NCBI RefSeq assembly: GCF_000764185.1
Contig: NZ_JQEC01000027.1
Location: 1-64,000 of the forward strand
Direction: 5' to 3'
DNA length: 64,000 bases
DNA from: Colwellia psychrerythraea
GTDB lineage: Bacteria > Pseudomonadota > Gammaproteobacteria > Enterobacterales > Alteromonadaceae
Shown one piece after another: positions 42,626 to 53,138 of this stretch. Numbering within the stretch: the first letter of the stretch is position 1; every line of letters begins with the position of its first letter. The translations under genes were made by a program, and so were the position numbers. The notes beneath the pieces are model-generated. The model was not told where the DNA came from. It did not search any database and saw only the letters and a list, made by a program, of their open reading frames with translations.

Positions 42626-45097
42626 CTAAGCTGACTTACCTGCTGATAAATTATCAGGGAGTTCCTTGGCTACTCGCCAATACCCTTCCGTAGTTTGTTT
42701 ATCTAACATAACGAATAATTCTTTTTCTGGGATTGGCTTAGAGTAATAATAACCTTGAATGATATCGCAATCATTTTCACTCAAACTACGTAATTGCGCC
42801 TTAGTTTCAACCCCTTCAGCTACCACCATTAAACCTAGGTTTTTAACCATGGCAATAGTTGAAGTAATAATTTGAAAGTCTGAGTGATTTTCAAGCATGC
42901 CAAAGACAAAGCTTTTATCTATTTTTATAACATCAACTGGCATTTTCTTTAAGTAAGCTAAAGAAGAGTAACCTGTGCCAAAATCATCAATAGCAAAACT
43001 AAAACCAATCTTTTTTAGAGTCTGCATCATGGCAATAGTATGATCCATATCTTTAACCAACGTTTGCTCGGTTAACTCTAATTCAAAACTATGTGCCGAC
43101 AAAGAAAACTCTGACAAAAGCTCACGTAAAAAATGAGGAAGATTTGCATCAATAAATTGTCCCGCAGATAAGTTGATAGCTATGCGTATATCAGCTAATC
43201 CGTATTTATTAATTGCTTTGGTTAATTCAAAACATCGTCGGATAATCCAATACCCTAACTCAATCATGTGTTGTGAGTTTTCTAATATAGGAATGAAGTC
43301 CTCAGGAGAGATCATGCCTCTATCAGGATGCTGCCAGCGTAATAGCGCTTCAAAACCATAAAGTTTTTTAGTTTTAGCACATATTTGTGGTTGCAGGCTT
43401 AAACTAAATTGTTGTTTGGCTAGGGCTTGCCTTACTTCACCTTCGAGCATAACTCGATGAGCAACACGTTGAAACATTTCTTGATGATAAACATGATATT
43501 GACCACCACCATTATCTTTTGCTTCATACATAGCTATATCTGCATGACTAATCAAATCATCAGACTTCTCAGTTACTGACTCTGTATAAGCAATGCCGAT
43601 ACTGGTTGAGACATAAAAAATATTTGAGCCGAGCTTAATAGATTCTTTGAACTGTAACAGTACCCTCTCAGCAACTTCTATAGCCTCGTCAATACTTTTA
43701 AGATGACTTAGTACAATGACAAATTCATCACCACCAAAACGACTAGCTAAATCTATTTCACCAACACTCACCCTGACACGCTCAGCTGCTTGAATGAGAA
43801 GCTTATCGCCAATATTATGACCGTTACTATCATTAACCTTTTTGAAATCATCTAAATCGAGAAACAACACTGCAACGCCACTTTTATGGCGAGCAATATT
43901 GGCAAGAGATTTACGTAACTGATAGTTGAGCATATTTCTATTAGGTAGGCCTGTCAGCAGATCATACATGGCGATATTTTCTAGCTCTTTGGTCTTTTGC
44001 TCAACCACTAAGTTGAGTTGCTCTAATTCAAAACTAAGCTCTTGTGATGAACGCGCTAACACATCTAGCTCATCAGCAAACATTCGTGGCCTTTTCAAAT
44101 CGACTTGGCGAAATTCATCAAACTTTTTTTGCGCTAACAGAGGTAATGCATTAGAAAGTAATAATAGTCGTTTGGTAAACGGACTAGAGATAAAATAAAC
44201 AAAACCTGCCAACAAGCTAAAAATAAGGCTTAAAGATAAAATAAACCGTAACTGATAAGCATCATTTTTAGCTCTAAATGCCGTTACATCATCAATAAGT
44301 ACTAGAAAAAAACCCTGATTCCCTTGCTTTGCCAGCTCAAGTAAATTTAACAAGTAGCTATTATTGTCACTATCTATTTGCAGTCCCTGCTCCAACATTG
44401 CACTCAGTGTGTCAGTTGGCTTGCCTAATGCTAACAATGATTCTGTTAGTGTCATATTAGACGCAGAAATAACCTGCGCATCAGAAGTATTCATGCCACT
44501 ATCAACTTTGCTAGCGAGTCGAATAACCGCCACATCGCGATCTAAGGTTGTCTTTAGGGCAAACAGCATATCAACTAGTGAAGTACTCATAGTGACAACA
44601 ACCATATCACCATTTTTATTGAGTAAAGGTAAACTCAGTAACAACTTGCAGCTTTTCGGACAATAAATCCGGTGCTCTGGCTCTTGTAGTCTAAATACTT
44701 GTGTGATGTTATTTCGTACAGCTTGCGGGAAGTCATTAGTTGCGAACAAGATATTTTGATTGTCATCTACCAGCCAAATATCTTCTACATTGAGGTGTAA
44801 TTGCAAGGCATCGTATTGCTTTTCAAGCTGTTTGGTTAGCGTAGAAAAATCATCTTGCTCAGATAATTGGATCAAGTCAGTAAAAGACTCTAACCAAACA
44901 GTCAACTTAGTGCGTAATATATCATTGTGTAGGTTGACTTGCAGCTGACCTTGCACTGTATTGTTTTGCTGAAATTCACTATAGTCTTGCTGCAAACGCC
45001 AATAGGATAAAGAGGAAAACCCCACTGCTAAAAAGAGCAACGTCGATACAATTAATATCAACAACTTAGTTGGCACACCGATAAATTTTTTATTCAT
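42626..45097 (-). CDS. Membrane GGDEF-EAL cyclic-di-GMP enzyme
   Basis: An 823-residue protein with a membrane helix near the N-terminus, a periplasmic sensor region of about 230 residues, a second helix (LRFILSLSLIFSLLAGFVYFI), a short linker/coiled coil, then GGDEF (SRFGGDEFVIVL) and EAL domains. The RxxD inhibitory site is absent before GGDEF. EAL residues are complete (FEALLRW, NLSAGQF, LTEQTL, DDFGTGYSSL, AEGVET), so both activities are possible. It is the last gene of a three-gene operon with a PstS-like protein and a porin-like barrel, so it may sense what they bind. Confidence 0.9.
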   Translation of the reverse strand: MNKKFIGVPTKLLILIVSTLLFLAVGFSSLSYWRLQQDYSEFQQNNTVQGQLQVNLHNDILRTKLTVWLESFTDLIQLSEQDDFSTLTKQLEKQYDALQLHLNVEDIWLVDDNQNILFATNDFPQAVRNNITQVFRLQEPEHRIYCPKSCKLLLSLPLLNKNGDMVVVTMSTSLVDMLFALKTTLDRDVAVIRLASKVDSGMNTSDAQVISASNMTLTESLLALGKPTDTLSAMLEQGLQIDSDNNSYLLNLLELAKQGNQGFFLVLIDDVTAFRAKNDAYQLRFILSLSLIFSLLAGFVYFISSPFTKRLLLLSNALPLLAQKKFDEFRQVDLKRPRMFADELDVLARSSQELSFELEQLNLVVEQKTKELENIAMYDLLTGLPNRNMLNYQLRKSLANIARHKSGVAVLFLDLDDFKKVNDSNGHNIGDKLLIQAAERVRVSVGEIDLASRFGGDEFVIVLSHLKSIDEAIEVAERVLLQFKESIKLGSNIFYVSTSIGIAYTESVTEKSDDLISHADIAMYEAKDNGGGQYHVYHQEMFQRVAHRVMLEGEVRQALAKQQFSLSLQPQICAKTKKLYGFEALLRWQHPDRGMISPEDFIPILENSQHMIELGYWIIRRCFELTKAINKYGLADIRIAINLSAGQFIDANLPHFLRELLSEFSLSAHSFELELTEQTLVKDMDHTIAMMQTLKKIGFSFAIDDFGTGYSSLAYLKKMPVDVIKIDKSFVFGMLENHSDFQIITSTIAMVKNLGLMVVAEGVETKAQLRSLSENDCDIIQGYYYSKPIPEKELFVMLDKQTTEGYWRVAKELPDNLSAGKSA

Positions 45098-45110
45098 TAC
45101 AATACTACTT

Positions 45111-46403
45111 CTAGAACCAGTACATCAATTGCACGGCCCACATTTGCCAATCTTCGGAGTCATTAATCGCAGGGTTTGGAGCAACCACAGGCGTTAACCT
45201 ACCAGCACCTCTGACCCAGTGATATTCCGCCCGAACACTAAAGTTACTGGTAATATCATAATTAACACCAATAGTGGTATCTTTATGAAAACCAAAATAA
45301 TATGGAATAGCTCCTCCTGTGCTTTCTTCCATTTCTTTTCCGTCTTTATCATCTTTATCTAGGTAGAAATCTTCATATCGAGCTAACAAAGTTAATTGTT
45401 GAGTTAGCTTGTAACGCGATTGTAAGTAAAAACCTTGGCCGACATTATCAAGCTGAAAAGCAGGAAAATAGAAACCATCGATGGTAAAACGTTGCTGATA
45501 AATCTCACCACTAAATTCCCACGCCTCACCTTCATAGATCGCATTCATGGTATAAAATTGAAAGGTAAAGTCACTATCAAAAAAGAAGTCACCATTCGCT
45601 TGACCAGCACTGTCATAGGTGAAACCAGCCTCAAGCAGAGACACACCAAAACGCCATGGTGAAAACGCTGGTTGCCAATATAAACTAGCTTGTGCATCGT
45701 AATCTTGCTCGGCACTACCTTGGGCATGTTCACTCAATATATTCTTCGTCTGTTCATCAGAGATTGGCGATGAACCATAGCTAAGTTGCAAATCAAAATT
45801 ACCATATTCATCGGTACTGTGGCTTAATTTCGCCGCGATACCGTCACTACCTACGGCAATATCTCTAAAGCCATCAAAATAAACAGATTGCGGCAGAATA
45901 ATACTTGGTCTAGCAAAAGGGATATCTCGAGAACTTGAATAAAGCCAGTGATTGTTTTTAAAGCGGCCTAAATAAATATTCGCTTGCCACTGCTCGTCTG
46001 TAAACGCTGACCAGTCTAACAGTGCATAATCTACCCGAGCGCCTTGCGCATAACGATTACCACCGTCTAAATAAACCACCTGGCCAGCCAAGCGAAATGT
46101 ATCAGTTAATTGGTAAGTGGCATTAAGACCAATTTCAGTTAATTCCGTCGACAGTTCACCATCATCATTAACAAAATCACTACCGTTTACATCAATAAGG
46201 CCTTGAGAAATAAAGCCATGCAATTGAAAGTCTTTCGAGTTAGCATAAGTCTTCCCCTCTTCTGCTTGAACTTTAGTAGCAAAACAAGCAACCACTAAAA
46301 AAGTGCATAAAAGTGTTCTAGAAAGCAAACTTCGAGAACAATACAAATTATTAACCCTGCTAGTTAGCTCTACTGCAGCATTAGTCTTTAATTTTAACAA
46401 CAT
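45111..46403 (-). CDS. Porin-like outer-membrane barrel protein
   Basis: A 430-residue barrel protein. A signal segment (LLSRTLLCTFLVVACFATKVQAEE) is followed by strands with alternating residues: FQLHGFISQGLIDVNGSDF, TFRLAGQVVYLDGG, QANIYLGRFKN and the terminal MWAVQLMYWF with C-terminal Phe. It resembles DcaP/phosphate-selective-type porins in general layout but I cannot name the substrate. It overlaps the PstS-like gene by 23 bp and precedes the GGDEF-EAL gene by 13 bp, so all three are translated from one mRNA. A likelier start may lie nearer the signal peptide (about 46340). Confidence 0.82.
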   Translation of the reverse strand: MLLKLKTNAAVELTSRVNNLYCSRSLLSRTLLCTFLVVACFATKVQAEEGKTYANSKDFQLHGFISQGLIDVNGSDFVNDDGELSTELTEIGLNATYQLTDTFRLAGQVVYLDGGNRYAQGARVDYALLDWSAFTDEQWQANIYLGRFKNNHWLYSSSRDIPFARPSIILPQSVYFDGFRDIAVGSDGIAAKLSHSTDEYGNFDLQLSYGSSPISDEQTKNILSEHAQGSAEQDYDAQASLYWQPAFSPWRFGVSLLEAGFTYDSAGQANGDFFFDSDFTFQFYTMNAIYEGEAWEFSGEIYQQRFTIDGFYFPAFQLDNVGQGFYLQSRYKLTQQLTLLARYEDFYLDKDDKDGKEMEESTGGAIPYYFGFHKDTTIGVNYDITSNFSVRAEYHWVRGAGRLTPVVAPNPAINDSEDWQMWAVQLMYWF

Positions 46404-46875
46404 TCACTACTCCTTTACGACTAACCTTCTGTTCTTCTTCCATATTTGTAACTTTTTGACTGATTTTAAAGGCCGAAATTAAGCCTTGTTCGTGCTGTTG
46501 CCTTAGTTTTATTAATGTCTTATCGCCGACATAACCAATAGCACCTGGTGTATTGATAACGGCTTGAATGAGTTCCTGTTCAGATTGAACAATTGTTGGT
46601 GCCACGCCTAAGCCTGAATAGGTCAATTTATGCCAAACACGATTTAGTTGATAAGGAAAAATTTGCAAACGTTCTTTAGCAAAACGCTGGTGCAGTGAGT
46701 GCTGGCTTGGTAATACAAATACGGTAATAGCGCGGTTATCACTCCAGCGTAATTGACGCATAGTATAGATACGCCGTAACTGTGATTTAGTTAAACTACT
46801 TTCAGCAACTTGCGGGTGAGTTACTATCTCAATTGCTAAAGCTTGTGGATTCACAAGACAAGCAAGTATGAGCAT
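46381..46875 (-). CDS. Small PstS-like periplasmic phosphate-binding-type protein
   Basis: A 164-residue protein of the short PBP_like/PstS group: SLTKSQLRRIYTMRQLRWSDNRAITVFVLPSQHSLHQRFAKERL, then APTIVQSEQELIQAVINTPGAIGYVG. Such short relatives accompany porins and signalling enzymes rather than ABC permeases. The ATG at 46875 leaves a very short signal peptide (LILACLVNPQALA) and no ribosome-binding site. The reading frame continues upstream as IKHYSLII before a stop, so a non-AUG start is possible. It is the first gene of the operon with the porin and GGDEF-EAL genes. Confidence 0.78.
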   Translation of the reverse strand: MLILACLVNPQALAIEIVTHPQVAESSLTKSQLRRIYTMRQLRWSDNRAITVFVLPSQHSLHQRFAKERLQIFPYQLNRVWHKLTYSGLGVAPTIVQSEQELIQAVINTPGAIGYVGDKTLIKLRQQHEQGLISAFKISQKVTNMEEEQKVSRKGVVNVVKIKD

Positions 46876-47182
46876 AATAATTAGGGAATAGTGTTTAATA
46901 AGGAGGCCCTATATAATAAAGCTGAACAAATGTAAAAAAACTTTTAAAAATCAATAAAGTAATAACTCTAACGTGATAATGATAGCCCAAATCACTAAAA
47001 GATCAACATCTACATTAGCCCTAAAGAGGTTTGACCAGTACTTTGCTGCTATATTCCACGAAAACACAGGCATTGTCGTCAATAAGAAAAAAAAAGCTAA
47101 AAAGTAACTTTTTGGGTTCACAGTGACGCTATTTTATGTAATTATTAGCGCCAATTATTATTTAGTAGTGATTTAGCAGAAG
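46876..47182. other. Intergenic region upstream of aroQ
   Basis: The 307-bp divergent gap is AT-rich with runs such as A9 near 47085. It must hold promoters for both the PstS-like operon and aroQ, but I see no site that I can define with confidence. Confidence 0.4.
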
Positions 47183-47632
47183 ATGAGCGCAAAGTTTACG
47201 GTTTTAGTGTTAAATGGTCCAAACTTAAATATGCTTGGTAAACGGGAACCGACAATTTATGGTAAGCAAAGCTTATCAGATATTATCGATGAACTTAGTT
47301 TACAAGCTGCCGAAAAAGGTATTGAGCTACAACACCTGCAATCAAATGCTGAGCATGAATTAATCGATGCAATACATCACAGTTTCCAAAAAGTAGATTT
47401 TATCATCATAAACCCTGCTGCATTCACTCATACGAGTGTCGCTTTAAGAGATGCCTTACTTTCTGTCTCTATACCTTTTATAGAAGTGCATTTATCAAAC
47501 GTACATGCTCGCGAAGAGTTTAGAAAACACTCTTATTTATCTGATATTGCCATTGGCGTTATTAGTGGGTTTGGCGCGCAAGGTTATAGCTTTGCACTTG
47601 ACTCAGCTTATTGCTATCTAAATAAAAGCTAA
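47183..47632 (+). CDS. aroQ: 3-dehydroquinate dehydratase, type II
   Basis: A 149-residue type II enzyme of the shikimate pathway, which converts 3-dehydroquinate to 3-dehydroshikimate. Signatures are [18 protein letters not shown] (catalytic Tyr), [16 protein letters not shown], and [17 protein letters not shown] with the catalytic His. Length is normal for a dodecameric enzyme. The aroQ-accB-accC order is the common gammaproteobacterial arrangement. Confidence 0.97.
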   Translation: MSAKFTVLVLNGPNLNMLGKREPTIYGKQSLSDIIDELSLQAAEKGIELQHLQSNAEHELIDAIHHSFQKVDFIIINPAAFTHTSVALRDALLSVSIPFIEVHLSNVHAREEFRKHSYLSDIAIGVISGFGAQGYSFALDSAYCYLNKS

Positions 47633-47732
47633 CACTAGCTTATCAAAACAAATAACAAAGCATTACAGTTAATGACTGATCATTAACCTATATTGAAAAA
47701 TATAATTTTAACAACCCAAATTAAGGTGTCCC

Positions 47733-48173
47733 ATGGATATTCGTAAAATAAAAAAACTTATCGAGCTTGTTGAAGAGTCTGGTATCAATGAACTAGAGAT
47801 CTCTGAAGGTGAAGAGTCAGTACGCATATGTCGTGGTGGTACTGTCGTTGCTGCCCCAGTAATGCAAGCTGCTCCTATCGCTGTTGCCGCAGCTCCAGTT
47901 GCCGCAGCTCCTGCTGAAGCCGCTGCTCCTGTAATTTCTGGCCATATTGTTCGTTCTCCTATGGTTGGTACTTACTATGCATCCGCTTCACCTGATGCTC
48001 CAGCATTTGCTGAAGTAGGTAAACATGTTAATGCTGGCGATACATTATGCATTGTTGAAGCAATGAAAATGATGAACCAAATTGAAGCAGACAAGTCTGG
48101 CGTTATTAAAGAAATTTTAGCGCAAAACGAAGATGCCATTGAATTTGACCAACCGCTATTCATCATTGAATAA
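47733..48173 (+). CDS. accB: Biotin carboxyl carrier protein of acetyl-CoA carboxylase
   Basis: A 146-residue BCCP, the biotin carrier of acetyl-CoA carboxylase (first step of fatty-acid synthesis). The N-terminus [23 protein letters not shown] is the dimer segment, followed by an Ala/Pro-rich linker (residues about 40-70) and the biotinyl domain with the target Lys in [13 protein letters not shown]. Ends with FDQPLFIIE. It precedes accC by 45 bp. Confidence 0.97.
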   Translation: MDIRKIKKLIELVEESGINELEISEGEESVRICRGGTVVAAPVMQAAPIAVAAAPVAAAPAEAAAPVISGHIVRSPMVGTYYASASPDAPAFAEVGKHVNAGDTLCIVEAMKMMNQIEADKSGVIKEILAQNEDAIEFDQPLFIIE

Positions 48174-48218
48174 ACCCACTGATCTTAAATAAAAGATTTC
48201 AAACATAAGGGTTATTCC

Positions 48219-49565
48219 ATGTTAGAGAAAGTTGTTATCGCCAACCGTGGCGAAATTGCCTTAAGAATACTACGAGCTTGTAAAGAGCTTGGTGTCAAAA
48301 CAGTAGCTGTTCATTCAACTGCTGATAAAAACTTGAAACACGTTTTATTGGCCGATGAAACCATTTGTATTGGTAAAGCACCTGCACCTGATAGCTACCT
48401 TAATATTCCTGCAATCATTACTGCTGCAGAAGTAACTAATGCCGTAGCCATTCATCCTGGTTATGGTTTTTTAGCTGAAAATGCTGATTTTGCTGAACAA
48501 GTTGAAAATTCTGGTTTTGCCTTTATTGGTCCAAAAGCAGAAAGCATCCGTATCATGGGTGATAAAGTTCAAGCTATCAAAGCAATGAAAATTGCCGGTG
48601 TGCCATGTGTACCGGGCTCAGATGGACCATTAGATGACGATGATGCAGTAAACAAGGCCCATGCTAAACGTATAGGTTACCCTATTATAGTTAAAGCTGC
48701 TGGCGGCGGCGGTGGTCGTGGTATGCGCGTAGTGCGCAGCGAAGAAGAATTAGTTGACTCTATTGCCTTAACCAAAAAAGAAGCCGGCACTATTTTCAAG
48801 AATGACATGGTTTACATGGAAAAATTCCTTGAAAACCCACGTCATGTTGAAATTCAAATAATGGCTGACGGCAAAGGCGCGGCAATTCATTTAGGTGAAC
48901 GTGATTGTTCAATGCAACGTCGTCATCAAAAAGTAGTTGAAGAAGCTCCTGCACCAGGTATTACTCCTGAAATGCGCGCTAAAATTGGTGAACGTTGTTG
49001 TAAAGCTTGTATTGACATTAACTACCGCGGCGCGGGTACATTTGAATTCTTGTATGAAAATGGTGAATTCTACTTCATTGAAATGAATACCCGTATTCAG
49101 GTTGAGCATCCAGTAACTGAAATGATCACTGGTGTTGATTTGATCAAAGAGCAACTTCGTGTTGCTGCTGGTCAACCGTTATCTTATACGCAAGAAGACA
49201 TTAAAGTTTCAGGTCATTCTATTGAATGTCGTATTAATGCTGAAGACCCTCGTTCATTTATCCCTTCACCGGGTAAAATCACCCGTTTCCACCCACCAGG
49301 TGGTTTAGGTGTACGTTGGGACTCTCATATTTATGCTGGTTACTCAGTACCACCACATTACGACTCTATGATTGGTAAACTAATCACTTGGGGTGATAAC
49401 CGTGATGTAGCAATTGCGCGTATGCGTAACGCTTTATCTGAGCTAGTGATTGATGGTATTAAAACTAATATTACTTTGCATCAAGATATTTTAAGTGATC
49501 AAGGTTTTGTTAATGGCGGCGCTAACATTCATTATTTAGAGCACAAATTAGCTGAACTTGATTAG
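48219..49565 (+). CDS. accC: Biotin carboxylase subunit of acetyl-CoA carboxylase
   Basis: A 448-residue biotin carboxylase, which carboxylates BCCP-biotin with ATP and bicarbonate. Motifs are [23 protein letters not shown], the ATP-grasp loop [24 protein letters not shown], and [16 protein letters not shown]. It is full-length and ends with a strong terminator. It is in an operon with accB. Confidence 0.98.
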   Translation: MLEKVVIANRGEIALRILRACKELGVKTVAVHSTADKNLKHVLLADETICIGKAPAPDSYLNIPAIITAAEVTNAVAIHPGYGFLAENADFAEQVENSGFAFIGPKAESIRIMGDKVQAIKAMKIAGVPCVPGSDGPLDDDDAVNKAHAKRIGYPIIVKAAGGGGGRGMRVVRSEEELVDSIALTKKEAGTIFKNDMVYMEKFLENPRHVEIQIMADGKGAAIHLGERDCSMQRRHQKVVEEAPAPGITPEMRAKIGERCCKACIDINYRGAGTFEFLYENGEFYFIEMNTRIQVEHPVTEMITGVDLIKEQLRVAAGQPLSYTQEDIKVSGHSIECRINAEDPRSFIPSPGKITRFHPPGGLGVRWDSHIYAGYSVPPHYDSMIGKLITWGDNRDVAIARMRNALSELVIDGIKTNITLHQDILSDQGFVNGGANIHYLEHKLAELD

Positions 49566-49628
49566 TTTTGCTAGAAACTAGCATTGCTCTCCCTAGACAT
49601 CTTGTCTGTTTGAGCTAGCCTAGCTATT

Positions 49629-49656
49629 AAAAGCCCTGCAATTGCAGGGCTTTTTT
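49629..49656 (+). terminator. Terminator of accBC
   Basis: AAAAGCCCTGCA and its complement form a 12-14-bp perfect stem (AAAAGCCCTGCAATTGCAGG, then GCTTTT), with T6 at the 3' side. Confidence 0.9.
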
Positions 49657-49715
49657 GTTATTCTAAGCCTAAGTATATTTTAGAAAACCTTTCACTTATT
49701 TTGAGTTAAAAAGTT

Positions 49716-49883
49716 ATGTCAGACCCCCATGTAAAACCGATTGCTCCTGCCGACGATGATTGCTGTGGCGGTGGTGCCTGTAATCCTTGTGTATGGGATG
49801 GCTACTACGCTAAATTACAATCATGGCGTATTGAGGAAGCAAAGCGCAGGGAACAAGCGGAAGCTGAGATAAAGTCAGAATAG
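49716..49883 (+). CDS. 55-residue oxidoreductase-like (PF09791-type) protein
   Basis: A small ORF too short for common callers: MSDPHVKPIAPADDD, then CCGGGACNPCVWDGYYAKLQ and a charged helical tail. The CC-GGG-xCxPCVWDxYY motif is the hallmark of the 'Oxidoreductase-like' N-terminal domain family, found as stand-alone proteins in many proteobacteria; role unknown, possibly metal binding by four Cys. It lies between two terminators, so it is a single-gene unit. Confidence 0.78.
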   Translation: MSDPHVKPIAPADDDCCGGGACNPCVWDGYYAKLQSWRIEEAKRREQAEAEIKSE

Positions 49884-49912
49884 TTCCTTACTTCAGCTAA
49901 AAGAAGTATAGT

Positions 49913-49947
49913 AAAAAGCCAGTAATATTAAGCTATTACTGGCTTTT
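49913..49947. terminator. Terminator after the small oxidoreductase-like gene
   Basis: AAAAAGCCAGTAATA (49913-49927) pairs perfectly with TATTACTGGCTTTTT (49934-49948 region), loop TTAAGC. The A and T tracts allow use by both convergent genes. Confidence 0.85.
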
Positions 49948-49988
49948 TATTTCCCACTATTTTCTATGAAGAACATCTCAGATTTTCA

Positions 49989-52900
49989 TTACACCTTGAC
50001 GATACGCTTGGCAAAAGTATTTGCTTTATTAAAACCAATACTAGAATTCCTAGCCAACCTGCTAAACATCAAATAACACCAAGGTACTAGATATAAACTC
50101 GTCACGGTTGAGAAAGTTAAACCGCCGATAATTGCCACTGCCAGCGGTGCATAAGATGGACCATCACCACCAATTTGTGTAGAACCGAGTGCCAGTGGCA
50201 CCATACCCAACACAGTAGTAGCCACAGTCATCAACACAGGGCGCAATCGAGTTATACATATATCAGCGATCACTGTCTCTAACTCTTCGATTTTTGGCGA
50301 CATCTGGTTTATTTGATCAATGAGCACAATGCCATTGTTAACCACTATGCCCATCAGTATCAATATGCCAATCATACCCATGACCGACATGCTGCTACCG
50401 GTAAGTAAGAAAAACCAAAAGACACCAACAATTGAATAGAGAATAGAGCTGATGATTGCCGCGGGTAACAGTAACGATTCAAATAAAGCCGCCATCACTA
50501 TATATATCATTGCTAAAGCCAACAGCATATTCACTAGCATAATATCTTGCTCTTGTTGTTGACGATTAAAACCACGCCCTAATTTCCAAGTGTAACCTGC
50601 TGGTAAGTTCAAAGTATCCATGGCTTGCTCAATACGTTCTTGGGCTTGCTCCATGGTTATATCATTCATGTTTGCCCCTATGGTCAAAGCGGTTTGTCGT
50701 TCTTCACGATAAATTGCCGAGAGTCTTGGCTGAACATGAAATTGAGCCACACTTTCTAGGCTAATGCTTTGCCCATCAATTTCAGTAATAGGTAGTTTTT
50801 TCAATTGATCTAACGAGTACTTCAGCCTTTCATCATAAAGCAAACGAATATTTACTTCACCATTGGGATCATGACGGAAACTACGTAGTTCAAGACCTCG
50901 CAATGCCGTACCTACTATTTGTGCCACTTGCCGTGAGTCGAGTCCCAATTGATTCGCTTTAAAACGGTCTATCACTACCACCATTTCTTTTTGATGTTGA
51001 GATATATCACTTTTTACATCCGTTAAGCCATCAACATGGGCAAGCACAGGTACAATTTGCTCAGATAGAGTCATTAACATTTCTGTTGAAGCGCCCAATA
51101 AAGTGACACTAACACCACCACTTTTAGCACTCTGCCAACCAAAGTCTGGCTTAGCTTCAGCAAATACCGGTAGGTTTTTTCTAATGCGCTCTTTTAAGTC
51201 GTTCATTGAAATATCGCGACTTTCTTTCAGTAACAAAGTAGAAGATGCACGTTCACCACTGTAGTAGCTATAAACAGACTCAATATAAAATTCTTCCTTG
51301 TTTTTATACAGGTAGTCTTCCATACGATTAACCATAGCTTCAACATGTTCAACAGGGAACTGCCCTTCAACGTGATAACGCATAAACAAGCGTGTGCCGT
51401 CTTGATTGTCATTATTATCAGAAGTAATGACTCCCATAGGAATTGCAGAACTTGCTAAAATTAGCAAAGCGACAAAGCTAGTAATTTTTGGGTGAGCAAG
51501 TACCCAGGAAAGGCTTTTTTTATAGCGCATGCCTTTTTGAGTCGTGTCCCCTCCGTCTTTATTGGGCATTGTACTACTCGTTATATTATTCGCTGCATTC
51601 GCTAGTTTTTTTGCTGTTGCTTTACTAGGTTTTGCGGCAAGACTTTCTAGTGACATTCTAGATAAACATAACGGTAATAAGGTTTTGGCAATTAATAACG
51701 ATGCCGCTAATGAAATACAAATGGCAATAGCAACATGTTCTAAGAAAACAGTCAGCTGTACCTTTTCACCAATGATATTAGGCAAAAAGACTATCATAGT
51801 TGTTAACGTACCCGTCATTACCGCTAGTGATACTTTATCAACACCATTCAATATGTTTCTAATTTTTTCTTGTTTAGTACTCGCCGGATTATTGCGGTGC
51901 TCGGCGGCAATTGACTCAGTAATCACCACCGAGTTATCAACTAACATACCTACTGCTAATAACAAACCCATCATGGATAAAATATTAAGTGAGTAGCCTA
52001 AAAAGTACATAACCGCTAAGGTGATACAAATTGAAAAAGGAACTGAAGCAACCACAAGAATTGTTGCGGTAGTATTTCGAAGAAATAGAAATAACACAAT
52101 GAATGATAAAACAGCACCAATACCACCGGCCATTAACAAATCAGCCAAAGAATCGGTCACACCTTTCGCTTGATCTTCCATCATAAAGATATTGATGCCA
52201 TCAAACTGGGGGCTTTGCGATATTTCATCAACAGCAGTAACAACTCGACCAGCAACATCAACTAAGTTAGCACTTGATTCTTTAAATATATTAACGCCAA
52301 TAGCGTAACTTCTATCTAAATGTCGACCGTCGATTCTTTCAGGTTGCTCAAATAACACCTGAGCGATATCACCAAGGTAAACATTATCTTTAACCATCAG
52401 CTCTCTGATATCTTTTAGCTGGGTATATTCTCCTTTAGGGCTAATACGAATGGTATTGGTCGCTGATTTCAATGAACCAGCATTAATAGTAAAATTATGT
52501 GCTTGCAGTAACTTGGTTAACTGCAGAATATCAACATTATGACTTGCCACGCGTTCACTTAATAAACGGATAGATATTTGCCTTTGGTCAACGCCATAAA
52601 GTTCAACTTTTGACACCCCTTGCATGCGTTCAAGTGGCTTTTTCAAATAATTATTAAGTAGTTGAAAGCTATTTTGTAATTCACGTTCACTCGAAATACG
52701 CAGTGTTAAAATAGGCATATCCGCGGTTGAGAATTGATAAACAAAAACCCGTTGTAAATCTTCTGGCAATAAGTGTCGAACTGCATCTATTTTTTCCCGC
52801 GCTTCAATCGCTTTACCGGTTAAACTACTTTCCCATTCAACCTCGATACCTATTTCGGCGCCATGCTCTGTTGAGGTAGAACTCAATCGTTGTATTCCGC

Positions 52901-53138
52901 CCATTGTTGCCAGTGCTTCTTCAAGTGGCTTGGTCACTAAACGCTCAACTTCAGCAGGGGTAGATGCTTGATATGGAGCACTGATCATCATTTCAGGAAT
53001 GTCGATACCTGGCCATTTCTCTAGAGGCAATAGCTGAGTTGCAGCCACGCCCATCATCAACATAGTCAAACAAAGCATAAATGTTGTTACCGGCTTTTTA
53101 ATAGCCAGCGCAGTTAAGTTCAACTTGCTATTAGACAT
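49989..53138 (-). CDS. RND efflux transporter, second pump subunit
   Basis: A 1049-residue RND (HAE1/AcrB-type) transporter. Two repeats of a helix plus large periplasmic loop are seen. It begins LTALAIKKPVTTFMLCLTMLMMG and carries the TM4 proton-relay region GMLVDNSVVITESI and the TM10-12 block MGIVVNNGIVLIDQI, with RLRPVLMTVATTVLGMVPLA. It overlaps the upstream RND gene by 8 bp. The pair with one adaptor suggests a MdtBC- or MuxBC-like heterotrimeric pump. No outer-membrane channel gene lies nearby, so it likely uses TolC. Substrates unknown. Confidence 0.92.
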   Translation of the reverse strand: MSNSKLNLTALAIKKPVTTFMLCLTMLMMGVAATQLLPLEKWPGIDIPEMMISAPYQASTPAEVERLVTKPLEEALATMGGIQRLSSTSTEHGAEIGIEVEWESSLTGKAIEAREKIDAVRHLLPEDLQRVFVYQFSTADMPILTLRISSERELQNSFQLLNNYLKKPLERMQGVSKVELYGVDQRQISIRLLSERVASHNVDILQLTKLLQAHNFTINAGSLKSATNTIRISPKGEYTQLKDIRELMVKDNVYLGDIAQVLFEQPERIDGRHLDRSYAIGVNIFKESSANLVDVAGRVVTAVDEISQSPQFDGINIFMMEDQAKGVTDSLADLLMAGGIGAVLSFIVLFLFLRNTTATILVVASVPFSICITLAVMYFLGYSLNILSMMGLLLAVGMLVDNSVVITESIAAEHRNNPASTKQEKIRNILNGVDKVSLAVMTGTLTTMIVFLPNIIGEKVQLTVFLEHVAIAICISLAASLLIAKTLLPLCLSRMSLESLAAKPSKATAKKLANAANNITSSTMPNKDGGDTTQKGMRYKKSLSWVLAHPKITSFVALLILASSAIPMGVITSDNNDNQDGTRLFMRYHVEGQFPVEHVEAMVNRMEDYLYKNKEEFYIESVYSYYSGERASSTLLLKESRDISMNDLKERIRKNLPVFAEAKPDFGWQSAKSGGVSVTLLGASTEMLMTLSEQIVPVLAHVDGLTDVKSDISQHQKEMVVVIDRFKANQLGLDSRQVAQIVGTALRGLELRSFRHDPNGEVNIRLLYDERLKYSLDQLKKLPITEIDGQSISLESVAQFHVQPRLSAIYREERQTALTIGANMNDITMEQAQERIEQAMDTLNLPAGYTWKLGRGFNRQQQEQDIMLVNMLLALAMIYIVMAALFESLLLPAAIISSILYSIVGVFWFFLLTGSSMSVMGMIGILILMGIVVNNGIVLIDQINQMSPKIEELETVIADICITRLRPVLMTVATTVLGMVPLALGSTQIGGDGPSYAPLAVAIIGGLTFSTVTSLYLVPWCYLMFSRLARNSSIGFNKANTFAKRIVKV

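Noticed and set aside
51544..51996. 150-residue plus-strand frame inside the RND gene
   Set aside because: It is an antisense shadow of conserved RND transmembrane coding sequence and has no ribosome-binding site.
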